From Acidimicrobiaceae bacterium (GTDB lineage: Bacteria > Actinomycetota > Acidimicrobiia > Acidimicrobiales > RAAP-2), in NCBI GenBank assembly GCA_027355725.1, contig DAIEHI010000104.1, positions 1 through 64,000 of the forward strand: 64,000 nt of DNA, given 5' to 3'. Made by a program: the position numbers and the translations under genes. Below, one piece after another: positions 56,888 to 64,000 of the stretch. A model generated the notes under the pieces. The model ran no database searches and was not told the origin of the DNA. It saw only the letters and a program-made list of their open reading frames with translations. Within the stretch, counting starts at the first letter, position 1, and every line of letters begins with the position of its first letter.

Positions 56888-57832
56888 ATGACTTCATCCT
56901 TGGGAAGTGATGTAGTGACCGCTCCCTCGAGTGCAACCGCACTCGAGGGAGCGGTCACTACGCACCCAACACCATTACGCAAACGACTCATCAGGGCGGG
57001 GAGACCTACGCTCGCGATGGCGCCGTTTCTCATCTATACCTTCCTTGGCCTTGGTATCCCGACCTTGGCCGTCATCAATCTCGCGTTTCGTGACGAAAAC
57101 GGAAAGCTCTCGACCAGCAACCTGCACCTGATCTCTCAGGGCATTTACCGCATTGGTTTCGAGAACAGTTTCAAATTGGCTCTGCTCACATCAATCATCC
57201 CTGGGATCCTCGGGGTCATCCTCGCCTATACGATCCAGACCTCGCGCAGTGGACTCCTTCGCCGACTCGTCGCAACGGCATCGGGGGTCCTCGCGAACTT
57301 CGGCGGCGTCAATCTCACTTTCATGTTCATTGCGACCTTGGGTTCGTCGGGTCTCTTGACCGCCTGGTTGAACGTCATCAAGCTCAACCCCTGGCACTAC
57401 GGCTTCAACCTCTATTCCTTCTATGGCGTGGCATTTGTCTATATGTACTTTCAGATCCCGCTCATGGTCCTTATCATCACGCCGGCTCTTGGGGGGCTTA
57501 GAAAGTCGTGGCGCGAGGCGGCTGAGAACATGGGAGCTTCAACCTTTGGTTACTGGCGCCACGTGGGCATACCAGTGCTCCTGCCCTCGGTGCTCGGTGC
57601 GATGCTGCTCCTCTTTGGCAGCGCCTTCGCCGCCTACGCAACCGCTGAGTCACTGACGACCGGCATCATCGCGCTTGCTCCAATTCAGATCGGCGTGGTG
57701 CTGAACGGCAACGTGGTCGCCGGCCAGACGCACGTCGGATACGCAATCGCCTTTGGCATGTTGGTGATCTTGTCAGTCACGATGATCCTGTACGGACTCG
57801 TGCGAAAGCGAGCGTCGAAATGGCTTCGATAG
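56888..57832 (+). CDS. ABC transporter permease (PotB-like)
   Basis: 6 TM-like; GLRKSWREAAENMGASTFGYWRHVGIPVLLPSVLGAMLLLFGSAFAAYATAE (EAA loop); start codon uncertain. Confidence 0.88.
   Translation: MTSSLGSDVVTAPSSATALEGAVTTHPTPLRKRLIRAGRPTLAMAPFLIYTFLGLGIPTLAVINLAFRDENGKLSTSNLHLISQGIYRIGFENSFKLALLTSIIPGILGVILAYTIQTSRSGLLRRLVATASGVLANFGGVNLTFMFIATLGSSGLLTAWLNVIKLNPWHYGFNLYSFYGVAFVYMYFQIPLMVLIITPALGGLRKSWREAAENMGASTFGYWRHVGIPVLLPSVLGAMLLLFGSAFAAYATAESLTTGIIALAPIQIGVVLNGNVVAGQTHVGYAIAFGMLVILSVTMILYGLVRKRASKWLR
56913..56960. repeat. 22-bp perfect inverted repeat with 4-nt loop between SBP and permease
   Basis: tagtgaccgctccctcgagtgc-aacc-gcactcgagggagcggtcacta. Confidence 0.9.
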
Positions 57833-58680
57833 GCGACTTCATCACTCAAGAAGAGGCAGGTATCGAGCCGCCCATGCCGCTCGCGGGCGCGAGAAAGCGA
57901 CGACGTCGATTCAGTATGTGGCGTTTCATTGTCCTGCTCGTCGCTGGTGCGTATTTCTTGATTCCCATCTTCGCCGGTCTCAAGTTCTCGTTGCAGAACA
58001 TCGCAGGCCGCTTCTCGTTCCAGGCAATCGAGAACCTTCCTTCTGCTCCCGGCTTCTCTTCGGCCTTTTGGCTTTCGATGCGGCTCGCCATTGCCACCCT
58101 GGTCGTCTCGGTGCTCTTGATGGTGCCGACCACTATCTACGTGCATCTTCGACTGCCGCGCATGCGGCGATTGATGGAATTCATCACCATCTTGCCTATC
58201 GTCATTCCACCGATCGTGATCATCGCGGGGATATTGCCGGCGGCACCACTATGGGCGAAGGCCTCTCCCTATCTGTTGAGTTTTCTGTACGTCATCTTGT
58301 CCATGCCGTTCATCTATCGCTCCCTCGACGCGGGGCTCAGCGCCATTGACCTAAAAACCTTGGTTGAAGCGTCGCGCTCGCTTGGCGCCAGTTGGTTGAG
58401 GACCTTGACCCAGGTGATATTGCCGAATTTGCGGCCGGCACTCCTATCGGCGATGGTCTTGACCCTGGCCCTGGTGCTTGGCGAGTTCACGATGGCGAGT
58501 CTGGACCTGTGGTCCACGATCCCGGTGTGGATCGTTCAGTTCAACACCGCCACGGATGGACACGTCCAGACCGCCGCTTCGATGATGGGCCTGGTAGGAA
58601 CGTGGGTGTTTCTCACGGTTATCGTATCCATCGATCGATCTGAGTCGCGCAAATCGCGCAGAAGGACGGGAGCATTGTGA
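57820..58680 (+). CDS. ABC transporter permease (PotC-like)
   Basis: LVEASRSLGASWLRTLTQVILPNLRPALLSAMVLTLALVLGEF EAA loop. Confidence 0.88.
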   Translation: MASIGDFITQEEAGIEPPMPLAGARKRRRRFSMWRFIVLLVAGAYFLIPIFAGLKFSLQNIAGRFSFQAIENLPSAPGFSSAFWLSMRLAIATLVVSVLLMVPTTIYVHLRLPRMRRLMEFITILPIVIPPIVIIAGILPAAPLWAKASPYLLSFLYVILSMPFIYRSLDAGLSAIDLKTLVEASRSLGASWLRTLTQVILPNLRPALLSAMVLTLALVLGEFTMASLDLWSTIPVWIVQFNTATDGHVQTAASMMGLVGTWVFLTVIVSIDRSESRKSRRRTGAL

Positions 58681-59801
58681 CCAACGTCAACGAGGTGGCG
58701 ACCGCGCTACCAGTAGTAGAAGCACGGCCCCCCAGTGGCTCGCGCGTTGAGTTGGACGGTCTCGTTCGCGTTTATGGCACAGTGCGAGCCCTCGACGGTT
58801 TTTCGCTCACCATCGAACCCGGCGAACTGGTTGCCCTGCTCGGTCCTTCCGGGTGCGGAAAGACTACTGTCCTGCGACAAATCGCTGGCTTTGAGCAGCT
58901 CGACAGCGGGCGCGTGATCGTCAATGGACAAGACCTCTCTAACGTCAGTGCCCAAAAGCGTGATATGGGAATGGTGTTCCAGAGTTACTCGCTGTTTCCA
59001 AACATGAATGCGATCAACAACGTGGCGTTCGGACTACGAATGCGCCACCAGCGCTCGTCGCAGCGCCTCGAGAAGGCGGCCGAGGTCCTTGAGATGGTGG
59101 GACTGAGTGATCAGGCGAAAAAGTACCCTCACCAGATGTCCGGTGGACAACAGCAGCGCGTCGCACTCGCGCGCGCGCTCGCGATTGAGCCGCAGGTCCT
59201 CTTACTCGACGAGCCCCTCTCGGCGCTCGACGCCAAGGTCCGAGCTGAACTGCGCGATCAGATCCGCATGCTGCAACAACGCTTGTCGATCACGACGATC
59301 TTCGTCACGCACGACCAAGAAGAGGCGCTCTCGATGGCTGACCGGGTCTGTGTGATGTCCAAGGGTCGCATTGAGCAAATGGCGACGCCCGCGATGCTGT
59401 ACCGACACCCCACGACGGCATTCGTCGCCCAGTTCGTTGGGGTCTCCAGTCGTGTGCCCACGATTTATCGCGACGGGACTGTCGACGTCTTCGGTCAATC
59501 GTGCATGGTTCGAGGTGACGAGCGACCCAATGATGGCGCTGAAGTTGACGTCCTACTACGTCCCGAGGACCTCGCTATTGAGCCCGATCCACAGGGTGCT
59601 GGTTTTGTCACGCACAAGAGCTTCCTCGGTGCCACGACACGCTTGGTGGTGCAGGTTCGTGAGACGTCAGTTCGTATTGATGTTCGAAGCGACCAGGGCG
59701 AAGACCTGGAACTCGGCCAACACGTCAACGTGAAGGTGATCTCGCGCGACGTGCTGGTCGCTGCGCGACTTGAATCAAGCGCTAGTTCTTCGCCGCGCTG
59801 A
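58677..59801 (+). CDS. ABC transporter ATP-binding protein (PotA-like, with TOBE-like C-terminus)
   Basis: LGPSGCGKTTVLRQIAGFEQLDSGRV; MSGGQQQRVALARALAIEPQVLLLDEPLSALDAKVR. Confidence 0.95.
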   Translation: MTNVNEVATALPVVEARPPSGSRVELDGLVRVYGTVRALDGFSLTIEPGELVALLGPSGCGKTTVLRQIAGFEQLDSGRVIVNGQDLSNVSAQKRDMGMVFQSYSLFPNMNAINNVAFGLRMRHQRSSQRLEKAAEVLEMVGLSDQAKKYPHQMSGGQQQRVALARALAIEPQVLLLDEPLSALDAKVRAELRDQIRMLQQRLSITTIFVTHDQEEALSMADRVCVMSKGRIEQMATPAMLYRHPTTAFVAQFVGVSSRVPTIYRDGTVDVFGQSCMVRGDERPNDGAEVDVLLRPEDLAIEPDPQGAGFVTHKSFLGATTRLVVQVRETSVRIDVRSDQGEDLELGQHVNVKVISRDVLVAARLESSASSSPR

Positions 59802-59956
59802 GGGCAAAGACCTAACACGTCGGCGCCGCAGAGAAATGGCGGTGCTGATGAGGACCTAATCCATGGCGAGCGGGTTGTCTCATGTCTCGCACCTTTAATG
59901 AAGAATCAACGTCGTGCCGGGTGATGTGTGCGACGTTCACGCCGTAGCATGGCGAC

Positions 59957-60694
59957 GTGGCGAAACCATTGATTGGCATCACCGGGCGGCGCTGGTCGGC
60001 GAGGACCTTGGGTTCACACCTTCCAAAGGCCATGCAGGATTTGACGTTCGATCTGCACTTCTCTGATTATCCGCGCTCGGTCGCGCTGGCGGGCGGTCTG
60101 CCCGTTGAGTTGACGCGTGACGCTGACGTGTCGGGGATTGTTGAGCGCATGGATGCGTTGGTCTTAAGCGGTGGAGCCGACCTCGATCCGAGTATTTACG
60201 ATGCCCTTCCCGATGAGAATCTCGGACCACTCGAACAGGACCGCGACACATGGGAGATGGCACTCCTTGACGCGGCGCGTGAACGCAAGTTACCGGTGTT
60301 GGCGATTTGTCGAGGATTCCAACTGGTCAACATCGTCTTTGGAGGAACATTGCATCAACACGTTGAGCTCGAAGAGGGTGTCGGGCATCCCCAGTGGGAC
60401 GTGAGCGGACGTAGCGTCACCCACGAGGTTCACGTTGTTGACAACACCATCGCATCGACCCTGTTCCCAGAGGTTCTGGGTGTCAATTCCTTGCATCACC
60501 AGACCGTGGACCTCGTCGGCGAGGGACTCGTGGTCTCAGCAGTGGCTCCAGACGGGGTCATTGAAGGACTCGAGACTCCCGATGGCTCGATCCTGGCACT
60601 GCAGTGGCATCCGGAACTCCTGACGGCGCCCGACCGCTCTTTTGAATGGGTCGTTCGTGAAGCGAGCGCCCGGATGCAGCGCGGAGTCGATTGA
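59957..60694 (+). CDS. puuD: Gamma-glutamyl-gamma-aminobutyrate hydrolase family (class I glutamine amidotransferase-like)
   Basis: LVLSGGADLDPSIYD; LPVLAICRGFQLVNIVFGGTLHQHV; VNSLHHQTVD; LQWHPE. Confidence 0.9.
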   Translation: MAKPLIGITGRRWSARTLGSHLPKAMQDLTFDLHFSDYPRSVALAGGLPVELTRDADVSGIVERMDALVLSGGADLDPSIYDALPDENLGPLEQDRDTWEMALLDAARERKLPVLAICRGFQLVNIVFGGTLHQHVELEEGVGHPQWDVSGRSVTHEVHVVDNTIASTLFPEVLGVNSLHHQTVDLVGEGLVVSAVAPDGVIEGLETPDGSILALQWHPELLTAPDRSFEWVVREASARMQRGVD

Positions 60695-60896
60695 GGTCCT
60701 TTCGGCGAGGGTTCGCGCGTCCCGGCGTTGAGCGCGGTGTCCACTTTTGTCGCCGTCACAACGAATCGAAGAAGGGGTGTCGAGGGCCATGTTGCGTGTC
60801 CTGACCACCACCCGTGGCGATTTCGCGGGTGGGCCATTTCGATAGTATCGCTGGGACGCTGACAAGCATCATGGATGACCCATCCAAGGAGACGCA

Positions 60897-62264
60897 ATGA
60901 CTTCATCAACCCAGGGACGACTCAGTCGCGATGAATTGTTGGGTTTGATCGAACGAGGCGAGGTCGACACCGTCATGCTGGCGATGACGGACATGTACGG
61001 TCGTTTGCAGGGCAAACGTCTGGACGCGTCGTTCTTTGCTGAGGACCTCGTTGGTGGCGCGGTCGAGGGTTGCAGTTACGTATTGGCATCTGACGTTGAT
61101 ATGCGAACCATCGATGGTTTCGCCTTGACTTCGTGGGAGCGCGGATACGGCGACCTCGCGTTTCAAGCTGACGTGTCGACCATTCGACGCGTCCCGTGGC
61201 ATGAAAAGACTGTGATCATCTTCGCCGACGTCGAAACTGTCGCTGGCGCACCAGTGGCACCTTCACCTCGTCAAATACTGAAGCAACAAGTCGCACGCCT
61301 GAGCGAGCACAACTGGCACGGTTTCACTGGCACTGAACTCGAATTCATTGTCTTCAAGGACACTTACGAAGAGGCGTGGAACAGCGGATATCGCGACATG
61401 ACGCCGGTCAACCTCTACAACGTTGACTATTCGCTCCAGGGCACCTCGCGCGTGGAGCCGCTACTCGGGCGCATCAGACGTTCGATGCGCGACGCGGGCA
61501 TGGTCGTTGAGTCCTTGAAGGGCGAATGTAATTTCGGCCAACACGAGATTGCCTTCAAGTACGACCAGCTAGTCGACAAGTGCGACGAGCACGGTCTCTT
61601 CAAGCTCGGCGCGAAGGAGATCGCGGCTCAGGAGGGATTCAGTCTCACCTTCATGGCCAAGTACGATCAACGCGAAGGAAACTCGTGTCATATCCATCTC
61701 TCTCTTCGCGATGATGACGGGCAGCCGGTCTTCGCTGGAACGGGTGAACACGGCTTCTCGCCAGTCTTTGCGCACTTTCTCGCTGGTCAGCTCGCGTACT
61801 CGCGAGAACTCTCGTTGTTCCTCGCGCCCAACATCAATAGTTACAAGCGCTTCGTTGAGGGATCGTTCGCTCCAACCGCGCTGTTATGGGGTATCGACAA
61901 CCGTACGTGCGCATTTCGCGTCGTGGGACACGGGGCATCAATCCGGGTCGAGTGTCGTATTCCCGGTGGTGACGTCAATCAATATCTCGCGGTCTCGGCA
62001 CTCGTCGCGGCGGGTCTGCGTGGGGTGGAGGAGTCGCTCGAACTGCCGCCAGCCTTCGAGGGAAATGCGTACGTCGCCGACGCGCCCCGAGTTCCGACAT
62101 CCTTGCATGAGGCGCTTGAGTTGTTCGACGCGAGCGTGGTTGCGCGAGAGGCCTTTTCTGATGAGGTGGTGGACCACTACGTCCACGCCGCACGCACTGA
62201 GGTCGCAGCCTATGGAGCGGCCGTGACGGACTGGGAACGATACCGAGGATTCGAAAGACTATGA
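60897..62264 (+). CDS. puuA: Glutamine synthetase family protein (gamma-glutamylpolyamine synthetase-like)
   Basis: FTGTELEFIVFKD; GECNFGQHEIAFKY; GNSCHIHLSL; FAPTALLWGIDNRTCAFRVVG; context of polyamine ABC, puuD, ALDH. Confidence 0.85.
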   Translation: MTSSTQGRLSRDELLGLIERGEVDTVMLAMTDMYGRLQGKRLDASFFAEDLVGGAVEGCSYVLASDVDMRTIDGFALTSWERGYGDLAFQADVSTIRRVPWHEKTVIIFADVETVAGAPVAPSPRQILKQQVARLSEHNWHGFTGTELEFIVFKDTYEEAWNSGYRDMTPVNLYNVDYSLQGTSRVEPLLGRIRRSMRDAGMVVESLKGECNFGQHEIAFKYDQLVDKCDEHGLFKLGAKEIAAQEGFSLTFMAKYDQREGNSCHIHLSLRDDDGQPVFAGTGEHGFSPVFAHFLAGQLAYSRELSLFLAPNINSYKRFVEGSFAPTALLWGIDNRTCAFRVVGHGASIRVECRIPGGDVNQYLAVSALVAAGLRGVEESLELPPAFEGNAYVADAPRVPTSLHEALELFDASVVAREAFSDEVVDHYVHAARTEVAAYGAAVTDWERYRGFERL

Positions 62265-63625
62265 AGACACCACTTTCCATCATCAACCCCGCGACGGAGG
62301 AATCGGTCGCCTCGATTGAAATGTTCGATCTCGAACAGACTGACCGCGCAATAGAGCGTGCCCAGAGCGTCTCTGGCGCGTGGCGCGCGGTGACACCCGC
62401 GGACCGCGCACGTTTGCTTCGGCGGTTCTCTGAAGTGGTCGACGCCCATATCGAGGAACTCGCGCGCTTGGAGGTGGCAAATTCGGGCCACACCATCAGC
62501 AATGCGCGCTGGGAGGCGGGCAATGTGCGAGACGTCCTCGCGTATTACTCGGGTGCACCAGAGCGTCACTCGGGACGCCAGATCCCCGTAGCGGGGGGCG
62601 TCGACATGACCTTCTACGAGCCACTCGGGGTCGTAGGGATCATCGTGCCGTGGAACTTCCCCATGCCCATTGCGGGCTGGGGGCTCGCGCCGGCGCTCGC
62701 GGCTGGCAATACGGTCGTGATGAAGCCGGCGACGCTGACGCCACTCACCGCAATGCGTCTGGGCGAGCTGGCTCTGGAGGCTGGGATACCAGAGGGCGTG
62801 TTCCAGGTGCTCCCCGGTGACGGCGCGACCGTTGGGTACCGGTTCGTGACTCACGAAGCGGTGCGAAAGGTCTGTTTCACGGGGTCCAATGCCGCAGGGC
62901 GCGAAGTCATGCGCGGATGCGCGGATCAAGTGAAGCGCGTGACCCTGGAACTGGGTGGTAAGAGCGCGAACATCATCTTTGCTGATAGCGACCTTGAGCG
63001 AGCGGCCGCGAGCGCACCGTACGCGGTGTTCGACAACGCCGGTCAGGACTGTTGTGCGCGCTCGAGAATCCTTGTCGAAGCAAAGGCCTACGACAGGTTC
63101 ATGGAGTTGTTCGAGGTGGCCGTGAAGAACGTGCGGGTTCTTGACCCAACAGATGAGTCGAGCGAGATGGGTCCCCTCATCACCGCCCACCAACGTGAGA
63201 GTGTCGCAGCATTCATTGATGAATCGAACGTGGCTTTTCGTGGCGAGGCGCCGACCGGTCGGGGGTACTGGATGGCCCCAACCGTTCTCGAGACGCCCGA
63301 TCGAAGCTGTCGAGCATTCAACGAAGAGATCTTCGGTCCTGTCGTGTCGGTCGCTCGTTTCGAGGACGAGGCTGAGGCATTGCGGATTGCGAATGAAGGG
63401 CCGTATGGTCTCTCGGGATCGATTTGGACCGGCGACGTTGGCCGGGCGCTGCGCGTTGCACGAGGCGTCGAGACCGGAGCGCTGTCGGTGAACTCGAACT
63501 CTTCAGTTCGATACTCGACACCTTTTGGTGGTTTTAAGCAGTCGGGCATTGGTCGTGAACTCGGTCCCGACGCGCTCAAGAGCTTCAGTGAAGAAAAGAA
63601 TGTATTCATAGCAATGGAGGAATAG
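62261..63625 (+). CDS. Aldehyde dehydrogenase (puuC/gabD-type)
   Basis: IVPWNFPMPIAGWGLAPALAAGNTVVMKPATLTP; VTLELGGKSANIIF; NAGQDCCARSRILV. Confidence 0.92.
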   Translation: MKTPLSIINPATEESVASIEMFDLEQTDRAIERAQSVSGAWRAVTPADRARLLRRFSEVVDAHIEELARLEVANSGHTISNARWEAGNVRDVLAYYSGAPERHSGRQIPVAGGVDMTFYEPLGVVGIIVPWNFPMPIAGWGLAPALAAGNTVVMKPATLTPLTAMRLGELALEAGIPEGVFQVLPGDGATVGYRFVTHEAVRKVCFTGSNAAGREVMRGCADQVKRVTLELGGKSANIIFADSDLERAAASAPYAVFDNAGQDCCARSRILVEAKAYDRFMELFEVAVKNVRVLDPTDESSEMGPLITAHQRESVAAFIDESNVAFRGEAPTGRGYWMAPTVLETPDRSCRAFNEEIFGPVVSVARFEDEAEALRIANEGPYGLSGSIWTGDVGRALRVARGVETGALSVNSNSSVRYSTPFGGFKQSGIGRELGPDALKSFSEEKNVFIAMEE

Positions 63626-64000
63626 TGGGTCGTCTCGACAACAAGGTTGCAGTAATCACGGGAGCCGCGAGCGGTATTGGTCGCGCGACGGCTCGGCGCT
63701 TCTCCGCCGAGGGGGCCAAGGTCGTCGTTGCCGATGTCGCCCAAGACGAGGGGACGCAACTCGCGAACGAAATCGGAGGGAGTTACATACACGTGGACGT
63801 AGCCGACGAGGCGAGCGTCGAAGCTCTGTACAACACGACCGAAGACCTCTACGGCGGCATTGACGTACTCTTTAACAACGCGGGGATCTCTCCCGCTGAC
63901 GATGACTCGATCCTGACCACGGGTCTTGACGCGTGGCGACGAGTGCAGGACGTGAACCTGACCTCGGTGTACTTGTGCTGTCGTTATGGCATCCCTCACC
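63625..64000 (+). CDS. Short-chain dehydrogenase/reductase, truncated by window end
   Basis: GTG start; GRLDNKVAVITGAASGIGRATARRFSAEGAKVVVADV; VLFNNAGIS. Confidence 0.88.
   Translation, partial: MGRLDNKVAVITGAASGIGRATARRFSAEGAKVVVADVAQDEGTQLANEIGGSYIHVDVADEASVEALYNTTEDLYGGIDVLFNNAGISPADDDSILTTGLDAWRRVQDVNLTSVYLCCRYGIPH

Noticed and set aside
62210-63193. 327-aa minus ORF opposite aldehyde dehydrogenase
   Set aside because: Shadow ORF of a strongly conserved ALDH; no recognisable motif.
63088-63999. 303-aa minus ORF at the right end
   Set aside because: Overlaps the ALDH and SDR frames with intact motifs; considered spurious.

Overview
The window is a chromosomal segment from a moderately high-GC actinobacterium. 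I infer an Acidimicrobiia-like lineage from gene content only. About 55 protein-coding genes and 2 tRNAs can be supported. I saw no transposase, integrase, phage structural gene or CRISPR array. Left part (0-23 kb): a housekeeping backbone, rpsO-pnp-YfhO-dapB-dapA-rnj-(SIP)-ftsK-dacA-thrB-EamA-miaB-miaA-dapF-hflX-dapC-dapD-dapE-(lexA). It carries most of the succinylase lysine/DAP pathway. Middle (23-35 kb): a branched-chain amino-acid-type ABC operon, an AAA+/VWA-metallopeptidase-like pair, and a probable SOS operon with two perfect LexA boxes (LysM division-inhibitor-like gene, nrdR, PIG-L deacetylase, dinB). Right part (35-64 kb): tRNA-Cys, HxlR/MFS, a CtpE-like P-type ATPase, a ComA-like phosphosulfolactate synthase cluster, two L,D-transpeptidases in the window, tRNA-Val, tandem GGDEF proteins, a cysteine-less DksA/TraR-like protein, and a polyamine-type ABC transporter with puuD/puuA/aldehyde dehydrogenase genes. 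Most notable observations: (1) the LexA-box-controlled yneA/divS-like-nrdR-PIG-L-dinB operon; (2) the AAA+/HExxH-VWA pair; (3) long perfect hairpins directly after the solute-binding-protein gene in both ABC operons; (4) the zinc-finger-less DksA-like protein preceded by a TPP-riboswitch-like sequence; (5) the ligase-VOC-ComA-ALDH cluster. All family names come from motif and sequence recognition by eye, with no database search.
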